Assembly (NCBI GenBank): GCA_918807975.1
Contig: OU964930.1
Coordinates: 12,022,372 to 12,086,371, forward strand
Reading direction: 5' to 3'
Source: Aplidium turbinatum
Lineage: Eukaryota > Chordata > Ascidiacea > Aplousobranchia > Polyclinidae
DNA length: 64,000 bases
Shown: positions 57,701 to 59,779 of the stretch, in pieces
How the letters are laid out: each line of letters starts with the position of its first letter
Numbering within the stretch: the first letter of the stretch is position 1
Made by a program: the position numbers and the translations under genes
The notes under the pieces: generated by a model
Told to the model about the DNA's origin: nothing
What the model saw: the letters and a program-made list of their open reading frames with translations, nothing else
The model's database searches: none

Positions 57701-59056
57701 GGGTTTCTTGGTGCATTTGATTTTGATAAAAATCTTCACCTCTGAAAATATTTAAGCAAGGCATCTATTTTTTATTGTTCCTAAAAAGAAGCAGTGTCTG
57801 GATACGGGGTAGCCTAAAATGTAACTTGGGCTGTTGAACCATGCAACTGGAGTTTCAGTGGATACCCTACTTGCAATCGACTGCGAAAAAATGAAACGGC
57901 GGACAGCAGTTTTTCCCCAATGCCATGCAGCCTCGACAATACCGTTTGTTTTTATAACATTGTTGCCAACTAGAGCTTTTTTACCTGAATATCTCCACTC
58001 CTTTGTAGAAATTTGTGTTGTGATTTGCTGACGAATTATTATAAAATGATCAAAATCGTAATGAATTATTATTATTTTTCCGAAAATTAAAGATATAGAC
58101 TACTTTATGATACAAAAGCTATAGGCTACAGTATAATATTCACATATTATATCAGTTACAAACTGTAGCTGACCTTAACTGAAAATTACATACTGATATA
58201 AAATTAAGTCTTTTCATGGCTTACCTAACAACAACTTGTTTACGATATTTTTTATTCATTTCTTCTAAAACATCGTTAATCTGGTTAATGCGTAAAGCGA
58301 TGTCGTTTTCTGAACCGATCTTTAAGGCTGAAGCGACTTCTTTTACAACAGTGAGTAGCAGAAACGTCTGGAATATGTTGAAATCAGATTTATTACTTTT
58401 AGAAAAATACGTTACAAAAAGCTCATTGAAAAACAGGTGCAAACCATACAATTATAAATTGATACAATTGTAAACACATAAAACTAGAAGCCGACATAGC
58501 ATTTTTAAAGACCGACTCATAACTACGGAAATCCTAAAGTCCTTTTGATTGCGCTTTATAGCTTACCCTGGGACCGAGTAAAACTACCAAGTCAGACTTC
58601 ACAATATTTTCAAAGCCCATCAACGTCTGAAAACACATCGGACTCTTTCGTATTCATTTCTAAGACTTCGACTTGATGGTGTTAGTGGTGTGACCAGAAG
58701 AACAATTTAAGAAGCGGAAATGAAGCAATTATATAACATAGGATATGCTTACAAACCAAATATCCTTAATGGTTAAAGAAACAGTAATGGAGATTGTATG
58801 TGTTAATTAAAACGAATAGCTTATTTTGTAGAAAAACAAAAAAATATTTGAACAATTTGTTCCCCACCCCCTTCTACCATTTTCTCCTTTACCGCCCTGA
58901 AAAGTAAAAACTGAGGGAAATCGCAAGTAGCACGTAAACACGTTGCAGTAGCCGGTTACCTCATTTTCTGCCGTTGTGGGGATGCGTTCCAGCAAAGCCT
59001 TCAACAAATCCAATGTAGTTGAAATGTACAGGGAAGCAAGATTTTTTTTGGTTGAT
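713..59056 (-). CDS. ZNFX1: ZNFX1-like SF1 helicase with NFX1-type zinc fingers (36 exons, 5' and 3' ends missing)
   Basis: Chained exons read 5' to 3' from high to low coordinates; each is listed separately. Every junction has an AG acceptor, a GT donor (one GC) and matching phase, and the roughly 1,647 codons have no internal stop. Vertebrate ZNFX1, recalled from memory, is about 1,900 aa, so roughly 200 N-terminal and 100 C-terminal residues are missing. Order seen: helical N-terminus, Walker [30 protein letters not shown] (motif II), [10 protein letters not shown] (III), [16 protein letters not shown] (V), VALSRAKKG (VI), then Cys/His repeats, a RING-like exon and a helical tail. This is the UPF1-like SF1 order. 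Family role: ZNFX1 binds RNA, senses dsRNA in vertebrates and sits in germ granules in C. elegans. Here the role is inferred from homology only. Introns up to 13.5 kb are full of transposons. No promoter, start codon or poly(A) signal was identified. Confidence 0.93.
872..1001 (-). CDS. ZNFX1: ZNFX1-like exon 35
   Basis: 43 codons plus one base, [20 protein letters not shown] then [14 protein letters not shown]; helical. Acceptor TTTCAG, donor GTAAGT. Lies just beyond the Penelope-like insertion and keeps phase with exon 34. Confidence 0.77.
1254..1619 (+). pseudogene. Penelope-like element, N-terminal coding part
   Basis: Open stretch of 121 codons, lysine/arginine-rich, between the left inverted repeat and the RT region. 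It sits where the N-terminal extension of Penelope-type polyproteins lies. No motif recognised; assignment is by position. Confidence 0.55.
1851..3350 (+). pseudogene. Penelope-like reverse transcriptase with GIY-YIG endonuclease start
   Basis: 499 codons open. RT signatures include [36 protein letters not shown] and the catalytic box YIDDIFAVF near residue 183. Near residue 400 comes [18 protein letters not shown], the YIG half and following arginine of a GIY-YIG nuclease. The last 30-40 residues belong to an inserted DNA element. The tail of the nuclease region, including NPNLNKQLF, reappears beyond it near 5090-5210. Confidence 0.88.
3692..3867. repeat. MITE-like repeat with CCCAGCCAGCAAA ends
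   Basis: Starts CCCAGCCAGCAAA and ends CTGGCTGGG; CCCAGCCAGCAAA recurs inside near 3780. Contains the pieces ATTGATTCAACGTTGG and GTCGAATCATTGTTG. Noncoding. Confidence 0.5.
4072..4141. repeat. 70-bp near-perfect hairpin repeat
   Basis: CCCAGACAGCAAAACCCGTC pairs with GACGGGTTTGTCTGTCTGGG. The loop TTTTTCAGACGTTGAATCAATG resembles the 3692-3867 repeat, so the two are likely related MITEs. Confidence 0.6.
5670..5838 (-). CDS. ZNFX1: ZNFX1-like exon 34
   Basis: 56 codons, [20 protein letters not shown] to [14 protein letters not shown]; charged helical tail. Acceptor CTTAG, donor GTAAGA. The following 4.7-kb intron contains the Penelope-like element. Confidence 0.83.
5932..6090 (-). CDS. ZNFX1: ZNFX1-like exon 33
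   Basis: 52 codons: [20 protein letters not shown] then [13 protein letters not shown], aligning with the S-Q-E-R-L-K-A-L-L-E ... L-L-P-E-D tail helices. Donor GTATTG is weak but is the only one that fits the phase of exon 34. Confidence 0.82.
6383..6559 (-). CDS. ZNFX1: ZNFX1-like exon 32: RING-like exon
   Basis: 58 codons. [18 protein letters not shown] and [17 protein letters not shown] place C-G-H and C-P-x-C as in the RING-like segment of ZNFX1. Acceptor TTTAG, donor GTGAGC after CTGAT. Confidence 0.95.
7430..7674 (-). repeat. tRNA-derived SINE-like repeat
   Basis: On the minus strand, from 7674, ATGGCCTAGTGGTTTGAATA (A-box-like) is followed about 40 bp later by GGGTTTAATTCCC (B-box-like), spaced as in a tRNA. 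The downstream part (to about 7430) is a body of unknown origin. The fold is not a convincing functional tRNA. Lies in the intron between exons 31 and 32. Confidence 0.55.
7763..7887 (-). CDS. ZNFX1: ZNFX1-like exon 31
   Basis: 41 codons: [20 protein letters not shown] then [12 protein letters not shown]. One usual cysteine (G-L-C-G-E) is valine here. Acceptor AACAG, donor GTAAGA. Ends the NFX1-type array. Confidence 0.96.
7888..9069. other. Intron between exons 30 and 31
   Basis: AT-rich intron of about 1.2 kb. I see no element ends or coding sequence in it. Confidence 0.6.
9070..9166 (-). CDS. ZNFX1: ZNFX1-like exon 30
   Basis: 32 codons, [29 protein letters not shown] is conserved in ZNFX1, though several cysteines just before it in vertebrates are absent here. 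Acceptor ACAG, donor GTAAGA. Confidence 0.92.
9372..10018. mobile_element. hAT non-autonomous element (CAGGGGCGGGCAAC)
   Basis: 647 bp with terminal repeats CAGGGGCGGGCAAC and GTTGCCCGCCCCTG, flanked by CATTAGTT and CATTAGAT (7 of 8 match). No transposase recognised. Lies in the intron between exons 29 and 30. Confidence 0.88.
10131..10300 (-). CDS. ZNFX1: ZNFX1-like exon 29: NFX1-type repeats
   Basis: 56 codons, 17 of them cysteine: [20 protein letters not shown], then [19 protein letters not shown]. Matches the C-P-P-C-x-x-x-C ... H-S-x-C-K-K-K-C segment. The donor is GTATGT. Confidence 0.97.
10539..10656 (-). repeat. tRNA-derived SINE, copy A
   Basis: On the minus strand, shares ACGAAGAA..GCAAGATCAAG, CTCTCGGGGTGT and CTTGAGnAACGCATT with the copy at 39601-39731. 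The 5' tRNA-like part is partly lost. Confidence 0.55.
10829..10971 (-). CDS. ZNFX1: ZNFX1-like exon 28: NFX1-type repeats
   Basis: 47 codons; [13 protein letters not shown], then [20 protein letters not shown] and SCHQ. Acceptor TTTTAG, donor GTAACT. Cysteine pattern and position match ZNFX1. Confidence 0.93.
11116..11278 (-). CDS. ZNFX1: ZNFX1-like exon 27: NFX1-type repeats
   Basis: 54 codons with [37 protein letters not shown] and KRCRVTVKS. Closely follows the vertebrate T-I-x-R-C-G-H-E-Q segment. Donor GTAGGT chosen because it gives the phase needed by exon 28. Confidence 0.95.
11402..11842. mobile_element. hAT non-autonomous element (CAGGGGTCACCAAAC)
   Basis: 441 bp, ends CAGGGGTCACCAAACTT and AGTTTGGTGACCCCTG, exact 8-bp duplication TTCTAGAT on both sides. 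GC-rich internal repeats of GCGGGCCGG. Same terminal family as the outer element at 14809-17565. Confidence 0.93.
11843..13568. other. Intron sequence around exon 26
   Basis: Apart from exon 26, no structured element was found; AT-rich with ordinary intron composition. Confidence 0.55.
12432..12619 (-). CDS. ZNFX1: ZNFX1-like exon 26: first NFX1-type repeats
   Basis: 62 codons. [20 protein letters not shown] is followed by [20 protein letters not shown]. The CGH-x-C-x(3)-C-H pattern and evenly spaced cysteines are NFX1-type zinc-binding repeats, in the order seen in ZNFX1. Donor GTAGAT. Confidence 0.97.
13569..13722 (-). CDS. ZNFX1: ZNFX1-like exon 25
   Basis: 51 codons: [20 protein letters not shown] then FQKFPE, equivalent to the C-x-x-H-P-E-T ... 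D-F-x-K-x-P-E-G linker between the helicase and the zinc fingers. Acceptor CAG, donor GTTTGG. Confidence 0.95.
14145..14234 (-). CDS. ZNFX1: ZNFX1-like exon 24: motif VI
   Basis: 30 codons, [20 protein letters not shown] then [15 protein letters not shown] is motif VI with the arginine finger. Acceptor TGCAG, donor GTAAGT, phase 0 at both ends. Confidence 0.98.
14822..16415. mobile_element. hAT element (CAGGGGCGCC) inserted in the end of another hAT
   Basis: Ends CAGGGGCGCCGGAAG and TTCAGGCGCCCCTG; exact 8-bp duplication GTCACCAA, which is itself part of the outer element's terminal repeat. A 162-codon minus-strand open stretch (14992-15480) is not recognised. It contains a nested LINE fragment. 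Confidence 0.92.
16045..16301 (-). mobile_element. 5'-truncated LINE fragment
   Basis: Exact 11-bp duplication ATTATCGCTAT at 16034-16044 and 16302-16312. The minus-strand ORF has [20 protein letters not shown] and [19 protein letters not shown], the C-terminal tail of many LINE reverse transcriptases. The 3' end is an ATG/CAT microsatellite. The empty site is preserved at about 510 in the short copy. Confidence 0.9.
17854..18093. repeat. Foldback MITE (CCATAGACAGATAAAACCA), copy 1
   Basis: Long inverted arms: CCATAGACAGATAAAACCA ... CACGGCATTTAACATAATAC at the left pair with GTATTATGTTAAATGCCG ... TCTGTCTATGG at the right. A second copy lies at 32715-32930 in opposite orientation. Confidence 0.85.
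18171..18298 (-). CDS. ZNFX1: ZNFX1-like exon 23: motif V
   Basis: 42 codons, including [20 protein letters not shown] followed by RSNDD. The D-x-F-Q-G-E-E-N-D signature is motif V of UPF1-like helicases. Codon G|GT is split across the 13.5-kb intron to exon 22. Confidence 0.98.
18555..19094. repeat. LTR-like relic related to the LTR at 51541-52242
   Basis: Begins TGTCAC and shares, over its first 100 bp, a patchy match (GACTTTGGAAAGACT, ATGACGTAATTTA) with the solo LTR further right. No coding sequence nearby. The right edge is approximate. Treated as an old LTR fossil; family unknown. Confidence 0.4.
19116..20950. mobile_element. Jockey-like LINE with internally inverted 5' half (twin-primed)
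   Basis: Exact 13-bp duplication AATCGATTTCATG at 19103-19115 and 20951-20963. The endonuclease N-terminal part is on the minus strand at 19260-19541 ([34 protein letters not shown]). The reverse transcriptase is on the plus strand at 19693-20280 ([20 protein letters not shown], catalytic box [27 protein letters not shown]). The 3' end is an AGAAG-type tail. Opposite orientation of the two halves inside one target duplication is the mark of twin priming. Confidence 0.9.
20964..22239. other. Intron stretch with possible old LINE remnant
   Basis: Mostly featureless and AT-rich. A 65-codon minus-strand stretch at 21353-21550 and short pieces up to 21620 could be degraded LINE coding, but no motif is clear. 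Confidence 0.35.
21079..21099. repeat. Fragment of the CATGGCCACC MITE family
   Basis: ATACGGCCTGATTTGTCACA matches the terminal repeat of the MITE at 29484-29900. No other part of that element is visible here. Confidence 0.45.
22240..22728 (-). mobile_element. 5'-truncated LINE fragment
   Basis: Minus-strand coding remnant at 22472-22720 with [20 protein letters not shown] and [18 protein letters not shown], the region after the RT fingers in many LINEs (V-L-P-V-x-L-Y-x-x-E). The 3' end is near 22240. Related in type to the fragment at 16045-16301. Confidence 0.75.
23020..23389. mobile_element. Short twin-primed Jockey-like LINE insertion
   Basis: Exact 11-bp duplication ATTGATCGATG at 23009-23019 and 23390-23400. 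The left part reads, on the minus strand, as a LINE 3' end with [14 protein letters not shown] and a GAAGAAGAA tail. The right part reads on the plus strand as an endonuclease start ([20 protein letters not shown]). It sits in the left arm; the right arm is the empty site. Confidence 0.8.
23585..23953 (-). CDS. Unrecognised transposon ORF, left inverted arm
   Basis: 122 codons ending in a stop: [60 protein letters not shown] and [17 protein letters not shown]. The V-N-D-x-A-x-R-x-V-x-x-x-E-E-Y motif suggests an old transposon protein family, but I cannot name it. It is a C-terminal piece, since the first methionine is not a convincing start. Confidence 0.55.
   Translation of the reverse strand: MAPQKPVFPLVSVDTKLHEFVGARPALLFHRLQFSMGDIGFLKYAVERWPEFQNYKRLEKVIKSIKVVNDVADREVRIMEEYKGILTHDDFDEERNVILHCAKRARRDYPDFKKATLSPSKM
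24303..26141 (+). mobile_element. Jockey-like LINE, 5'-truncated, reverse transcriptase and C-terminal domain
   Basis: Exact 12-bp duplication AGCTTTCCACAG at 24291-24302 and 26142-26153; 3' tail (GAA)n. Coding remnants in three frames: [20 protein letters not shown] (24370-24600), the main RT frame 24601-25611 with [44 protein letters not shown] and box YVDDLALL, and the C-terminal frame 25630-26103 with C-x-C-x(7)-H-x(3)-H-x-C ([18 protein letters not shown]). Two frameshifts separate these parts, at about 24600 and 25615. Confidence 0.92.
26483..27835. mobile_element. hAT element (CAGGGAGTCGAACC) nested in the right arm
   Basis: Ends CAGGGAGTCGAACCG and CGGTTCGACTCCCTG with exact 8-bp duplication ATTTTAAC. 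Internal GGTTCGGG repeats near both ends. It contains another hAT at 26864-27601. Confidence 0.92.
26864..27601. mobile_element. hAT element (CAGGCCCGTAATTA) with transposase C-terminal remnant
   Basis: Ends CAGGCCCGTAATTA and CAATTACGGGCCTG, exact 8-bp duplication CTATAATT. At 27400-27544 the plus strand encodes [20 protein letters not shown] then [19 protein letters not shown], the hAT dimerisation domain with its S-S-x-x-x-E-R-x-F-S core. A further hAT-like end (CAGTGGCGGCTCGTG) starts inside at 26933. Confidence 0.92.
28750..29043 (-). CDS. THAP-domain exon (P-element-type DNA-binding domain)
   Basis: 98 codons from ATG to a good donor GTAAGG at 28749. [14 protein letters not shown] gives the first cysteine pair; [20 protein letters not shown] and [10 protein letters not shown] give F-P, the D-W-x-P-T block and the C-x-x-H pair of a C2CH THAP finger. 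The usual K-W-x-x-x-I-x-R stretch between them is missing, so about ten residues are deleted. Likely the first exon of a P-element-like transposase or THAP protein, antisense to nothing else. Downstream exons were not found. Confidence 0.72.
29484..29900. repeat. MITE with 44-bp inverted ends (CATGGCCACC)
   Basis: Left end CATGGCCACCTGGAGATACG..GATTTGTCACATTTTGCAGA pairs with the right end with two mismatches. Flanking 7-bp repeat GCTTAAT at 29477-29483 and 29901-29907. Noncoding. Short duplication and CATG ends leave the superfamily open. Confidence 0.85.
30134..30200 (-). repeat. tRNA-derived SINE, copy B (5' part)
   Basis: On the minus strand: ATAACTCAGTTGGTTAGCTT (A-box-like) and GTGACTTCGTGAACGAAGAA, GCAAGATCAA, all shared with the copy at 39601-39731. 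Confidence 0.6.
30319..31758 (-). mobile_element. MULE (Mutator-like) element, partial transposase
   Basis: 9-bp duplication ACATAAAAT at 30310-30318 and 31759-31767, the MULE length. Both ends carry arrays of AATTCTTCGTAAAGC / AATTGTTCGTAAAC units in inverted orientation, 110 bp or more. Minus-strand coding includes [53 protein letters not shown] and [20 protein letters not shown], typical of FLYWCH-type MULE transposases (D-G-T-F-K, F-H-L, N-N-x-x-E-x-W-H). The N-terminal part is missing and the frames are broken. Confidence 0.93.
30754..31470 (-). pseudogene. MULE transposase remnant
   Basis: Three minus-strand open pieces in order (about 31470-31340, 31343-31122, 31182-30754) cover the D-G-T-F catalytic region through to the C-terminus DDGICD. 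A frameshift near 31150 separates the second from the third. No start codon region is left; the zinc-finger N-terminus is absent. Confidence 0.85.
31786..31885 (-). CDS. ZNFX1: ZNFX1-like exon 22
   Basis: 33 codons plus one base: [20 protein letters not shown] then [12 protein letters not shown], matching E-A-x-F-V-V and I-T-I-L-T-x-Y. Donor GTAAG at 31785-31781. A MULE insertion ends 27 bp past this splice junction. Confidence 0.95.
31971..32177 (-). CDS. ZNFX1: ZNFX1-like exon 21: motif IV
   Basis: 69 codons. [20 protein letters not shown] is helicase motif IV (Q-H-R-M); [19 protein letters not shown] follows as in vertebrate ZNFX1. Acceptor TTTTTCAG, donor GTGGAT. Confidence 0.97.
32715..32930. 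repeat. Foldback MITE (CCATAGACAGATAAAACCA), copy 2
   Basis: Same arms as 17854-18093. Homology with that copy continues about 30 bp beyond one end (TTGAAGAAAGTCACCTCT), so the true element is slightly longer than the hairpin. Lies between exons 20 and 21. Confidence 0.85.
33231..33410 (-). CDS. ZNFX1: ZNFX1-like exon 20: helicase motifs II and III
   Basis: 60 codons in phase 0. [15 protein letters not shown] is the Walker B/DEAD-equivalent (EEAAE); [20 protein letters not shown] is motif III. The C-end [11 protein letters not shown] is also conserved. Acceptor TTCAG, donor GTAAAC. Confidence 0.98.
33519..34283. mobile_element. hAT non-autonomous element (CA[G]TGGCGGCT)
   Basis: Ends CAGTGGCGGCTAGTG and GCACGAGCCGCCACTG with exact 8-bp duplication CATGTGAG. 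765 bp, no transposase recognised. The end of the same family starts at 26933. Confidence 0.92.
34673..34865 (-). CDS. ZNFX1: ZNFX1-like exon 19
   Basis: 64 codons. It ends [20 protein letters not shown], the hallmark [11 protein letters not shown] of ZNFX1 just before motif II. Acceptor TCTAG, donor GTTAGT. Confidence 0.96.
35402..36236. mobile_element. hAT non-autonomous element (CAGCAGCGGCGCC)
   Basis: Ends CAGCAGCGGCGCCACGGGG and GGCTGGCGCCGCCCCTG with exact 8-bp duplication GTTGCACA. 835 bp. Contains GGTGGAC repeats. No transposase recognised. Confidence 0.92.
36385..36526 (-). CDS. ZNFX1: ZNFX1-like exon 18
   Basis: 46 codons, with [17 protein letters not shown], matching V-x-x-V-W-x-L-x-x-x-x-R-W-x-L-Y before motif II. 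The upstream acceptor (GACAG at 36527) lacks a clear pyrimidine tract, so the 5' edge is the least certain. Donor GTTAGA. Confidence 0.85.
37170..37286 (-). CDS. ZNFX1: ZNFX1-like exon 17 (lysine-rich)
   Basis: 38 codons: [12 protein letters not shown] then [20 protein letters not shown] second frame is open over the 3' half (acidic, [11 protein letters not shown]), but only the lysine-rich frame fits the phase of both neighbours. Acceptor TTTCAG, donor GTAAGT. Confidence 0.68.
37584..38776. mobile_element. hAT element (CAGGGTTGCCAA) with a nested hAT
   Basis: Ends CAGGGTTGCCAATTTGGC and GGTTGGTAACCCTG, exact 8-bp duplication CCTCTCAC. Many GGCTTTTTT runs. Holds the element 37976-38628. Confidence 0.9.
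37976..38628. mobile_element. Nested hAT element (..CGTAGCCAG)
   Basis: Left end CATAGACGTAGCCAGG, right end CTGGCTACGCCACTG, exact 8-bp duplication TTTGGTTG. A further hAT-like end, GGATGCGCCACTG, lies inside near 38518-38531, so a third layer is likely. Confidence 0.85.
38777..39600. other. Intron stretch between exons 16 and 17
   Basis: Contains a short (CA)n run near 38883 and a 200-bp GC-richer piece (39430-39540) next to the SINE that may belong to it. Otherwise nothing seen. Confidence 0.4.
39601..39731 (+). repeat. tRNA-derived SINE, copy C (best preserved)
   Basis: GATAGCTCATGGTTAGCGAG (A box) and GGTTCGACTC (B box), with CCCCGA near the 5' end pairing with TCGGGG after the B box. 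A 3' body GTGTATGCTTGAGCAACGCA follows. The anticodon arm is too long for a tRNA. Shared with 10539-10656 and 30134-30200. Confidence 0.72.
39789..39902 (-). CDS. ZNFX1: ZNFX1-like exon 16 (acidic)
   Basis: 37 codons, strongly acidic: [20 protein letters not shown] then [14 protein letters not shown]1 of vertebrates also has an acidic stretch in this insert. Acceptor TAATAG, donor GTAAGC. Confidence 0.83.
40021..40086 (-). CDS. ZNFX1: ZNFX1-like exon 15
   Basis: 21 codons, [18 protein letters not shown], between a TACAG acceptor and donor GTATGT. Short exon in the variable insert between helicase motifs Ib and II; phases match both neighbours. Confidence 0.8.
40870..42529. mobile_element. 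hAT element (CAGTAGCGTACCTAGG)
   Basis: Ends CAGTAGCGTACCTAGGG and CATAGGTACGCCACTG, exact 8-bp duplication GGTTAATA. 1,660 bp. A 70-codon minus-strand open stretch (42272-42484) is not recognised. Confidence 0.92.
43183..43284 (-). CDS. ZNFX1: ZNFX1-like exon 14
   Basis: 33 codons, with [20 protein letters not shown] and TLIWPDP. The acceptor at TATAGAG|GTTA is the one that restores phase after exon 13. Donor GTAATT. Confidence 0.85.
43888..43968 (-). CDS. ZNFX1: ZNFX1-like exon 13
   Basis: 26 codons, [20 protein letters not shown] in the helicase 1B insertion region. Acceptor GTAG, donor GTTTGT. Poorly conserved, supported by phase on both sides. Confidence 0.8.
43969..45561. other. Intron stretch between exons 12 and 13, proximal part
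   Basis: A piece at 44280-44350 (GGCTTCCCAAACTAGGGG) looks like one end of a hAT-type repeat whose other end I could not find. Rest AT-rich, nothing seen. Confidence 0.4.
45570..46547 (+). mobile_element. hAT element (CAGTGCTTCTCAACC) with ZBED5-type transposase C-terminus
   Basis: Ends CAGTGCTTCTCAACCCC and GGTTGAGAAGCACTG, exact 8-bp duplication GTGTAAGG. 978 bp. An internally deleted copy: only the last third of the transposase remains. Confidence 0.95.
45825..46373 (+). pseudogene. hAT transposase C-terminal part (ZBED5/FAM200-like)
   Basis: 182 codons to a stop. [57 protein letters not shown] and [20 protein letters not shown] fit the hAT dimerisation region with L-P-F-x-T-T-x-L-C-E-x-G-F-S. 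The N-terminal DDE half and BED finger are absent. Confidence 0.9.
46630..46881 (+). pseudogene. Unrecognised ORF with protein-like composition
   Basis: 83 codons to a stop: [58 protein letters not shown]. Rich in W, G and H, unlike a chance ORF. No family recognised. No splice sites obviously flank it, and it is on the strand opposite the host gene. Perhaps an old transposon or gene fragment. Confidence 0.35.
46882..47944. other. Intron stretch between exons 12 and 13, distal part
   Basis: Plus-strand open pieces at about 47090-47357 ([20 protein letters not shown]) and 47468-47689 have slightly protein-like composition but no recognised domain. No element ends seen. Confidence 0.35.
47945..48174 (-). 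CDS. ZNFX1: ZNFX1-like exon 12: helicase motif Ia/Ib
   Basis: 76 codons, with [20 protein letters not shown] and [27 protein letters not shown] is highly conserved in ZNFX1 and its relatives. Acceptor TTAAAG, chosen because it fits the AG left over from exon 11; donor GTAGAC. Confidence 0.97.
48658..48889 (-). CDS. ZNFX1: ZNFX1-like exon 11: helicase Q motif and Walker A
   Basis: Encodes [20 protein letters not shown] followed by [20 protein letters not shown]. The Q in SQ is the adenine-sensing residue of SF1 helicases; GPPGTGKT is Walker A (motif I). Acceptor TTAG, donor GTAGAC. Confidence 0.98.
49494..49619 (-). CDS. ZNFX1: ZNFX1-like exon 10
   Basis: 41 codons, with [20 protein letters not shown] and [10 protein letters not shown]. 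The P-x-Y-L then Y-D-F pattern just before the helicase is typical of ZNFX1. Polypyrimidine tract and CAG acceptor, donor GTATGC. Confidence 0.92.
49835..49996. repeat. Short hAT-like MITE (CAGGAGCGGATCCAG)
   Basis: 162 bp with ends CAGGAGCGGATCCAG and CTGGATCCGCCACTG. The flanks TTCCAATA and TACCAAAA match only partly. Noncoding. Confidence 0.65.
50755..52425. mobile_element. hAT element (CAGTGGCGTATCC) carrying nested elements
   Basis: Ends CAGTGGCGTATCCTGG and GGAGAATACGCCACTG, exact 8-bp duplication GACTAACG. Inside are a repeat ending GCCAATCTGGCAACCCTG (same terminal type as 37584-38776), a palindrome ACCAAGGCATGCA..TGCATGCCTTGGT near 51408-51443, and a solo LTR. Confidence 0.9.
51541..52242. 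mobile_element. Solo LTR of an LTR retrotransposon (fossil)
   Basis: 702 bp starting TGTCAC and ending GTGACA, with an exact 5-bp duplication GTCAG on both sides. No internal coding region, so it is a solo LTR. Family (Gypsy, BEL or other) cannot be told. It lies inside the hAT 50755-52425 and is therefore younger than that insertion. Confidence 0.8.
53092..53927. mobile_element. hAT non-autonomous element (CAGCGCTTCCACTTT)
   Basis: Ends CAGCGCTTCCACTTTTGTGG and AAAGTGGAAGCACTG, exact 8-bp duplication CTTATTTA. 836 bp; many TGTGGTAAT repeats near both ends. Ends 28 bp from exon 9. Confidence 0.92.
53955..54065 (-). CDS. ZNFX1: ZNFX1-like exon 9
   Basis: Encodes [20 protein letters not shown], the conserved M-V-E-S-x-A-Y-F-E-A-Y-x-H-V-L block. 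Acceptor TGCAG, donor GTAAGT. A hAT element ends 28 bp downstream of the exon, at 53927. Confidence 0.93.
54688..54928 (-). CDS. ZNFX1: ZNFX1-like exon 8
   Basis: 80 codons plus one base. Begins [19 protein letters not shown], matching the conserved L-F-A-T-V-x-x-R-D block. It then has a long charged insert with [18 protein letters not shown]. Acceptor TTTCAG, donor GTAAGC. Confidence 0.9.
54929..55704. other. Intron between exons 7 and 8
   Basis: GC-AG intron of 776 bp. Contains a stretch at 55070-55260 weakly similar to 60360-60465 and 56900-57150. No coding recognised. Confidence 0.45.
55705..55817 (-). CDS. ZNFX1: ZNFX1-like exon 7 (ends in a GC donor)
   Basis: Encodes [20 protein letters not shown] then [15 protein letters not shown], matching the ZNFX1 pattern of K-V-x-W-x-x-S-x-R-L-x-F-G-x-L-x-x-L-S. 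Phase and homology both put the donor at AAG|GCAAGA, a non-canonical GC splice site. Confidence 0.87.
55975..56064 (-). CDS. ZNFX1: ZNFX1-like exon 6
   Basis: 29 codons, including [17 protein letters not shown]; continues the beta-rich region after the LLREDFV block. Acceptor GCAG, donor GTATAG. Confidence 0.85.
56541..56632 (-). CDS. ZNFX1: ZNFX1-like exon 5 ([10 protein letters not shown] block)
   Basis: Encodes [20 protein letters not shown], a near-diagnostic ZNFX1 block ahead of the helicase domain. Acceptor AACAG, donor GTTAGT; 92 bp, phases fit on both sides. Confidence 0.93.
56633..57594. other. Intron between exons 4 and 5, GC-richer
   Basis: Slightly GC-richer than its surroundings with long open frames on both strands (57224-57616 plus, 57337-57588 minus). 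Neither resembles a known protein. Could be a decayed element. Confidence 0.4.
57595..57741 (-). CDS. ZNFX1: ZNFX1-like exon 4
   Basis: Contains [20 protein letters not shown] and [11 protein letters not shown]. This matches the conserved ZNFX1 stretch with P-x-D/N-F-R and P-F-x-R-x-N-I just before the LLREDFV block. Donor GTTAGT. One leading base and two trailing bases. Confidence 0.87.
58225..58367 (-). CDS. ZNFX1: ZNFX1-like exon 3
   Basis: 47 codons plus two bases, helical, including [20 protein letters not shown]; acceptor CAG, donor GTAAGC. Phase fits the following exon, which begins with one base. Confidence 0.75.
58567..58626 (-). CDS. ZNFX1: ZNFX1-like exon 2
   Basis: Twenty codons, [20 protein letters not shown], between an AG acceptor and donor GTAAGC; phase 0 at both ends. 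Part of the helical region upstream of the helicase. Short, so its support comes mainly from phase and splice sites. Confidence 0.7.
58960..59056 (-). CDS. ZNFX1: ZNFX1-like exon 1 (first exon found)
   Basis: 32 codons plus one base, including [20 protein letters not shown]; a leucine-rich helix. Acceptor AG at 59057-59058, donor GTAACC below 58960. It needs two bases from an upstream exon that I could not find, so the protein start is missing. Confidence 0.75.
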
Positions 59057-59140
59057 CTGCAGAGCACACTGTTTTGTTTGGGCTTACGATCATCGAATCG
59101 AAATAAAAAAATGTTTTTTTGTCTAAACGTTTGTCATTAA

Positions 59141-59779
59141 CCCTTAGAAAGTTGGGCTCCTGGAGTCTTGCTCAGTTTGGGGGGGGGCTGTCGATTCTTC
59201 TTATGCTTTAGGAGTGATATCTCTGTTATTTTTTAAGGCACAGTTTCAAAATTTGGGATTCACTTTGTAAAATTATTCACGCTGAGCATATCCGAAAATT
59301 AAAACTATGTGAATTTTTAGAACTGCTCATATACGTTGAAATGTTGAGGTGACTTATGACGTTTGGATTAAAGCAATTGTAGCGTGAGTTTACACATTAT
59401 TTTTTGGTAGAGTAATGAAGAACATGCATTGCAATGTTGTGATTAAAATTTTTTTACATAATTTTACATACAGCCAATTCCCTTCACGCTGTGAAACAGT
59501 TAGGATTAACGAGACATGGGCCAAATTAATTACTTTCATCGAGCTGGTGGGAAAATTTTGAACAATAGAATATAAAATATTTCACAGGATGTGCTGAGAA
59601 ATGTCTTATATCTCTCAATTTATAACCTTTATTCGCTCAAAATTTCAGCTCAATAAAGGTGAATAAAAGTTAGGAAAAGTCAAGAAATCTCGTAGTCGCA
59701 GCCTCAGTGGTTTTAGAGATACAACTGTTGATACAAAAAAATTGAACTGACAGCCCCCCCCCCCCCAACCTTCAAAGGG
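59141..59779. mobile_element. piggyBac-type non-autonomous element
   Basis: Flanked by TTAA at 59137-59140 and 59780-59783, starting CCCTTAGAAAGTTGGG and ending CCAACCTTCAAAGGG. TTAA duplication and CCC ends are the piggyBac signature. 639 bp, noncoding. Confidence 0.85.
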
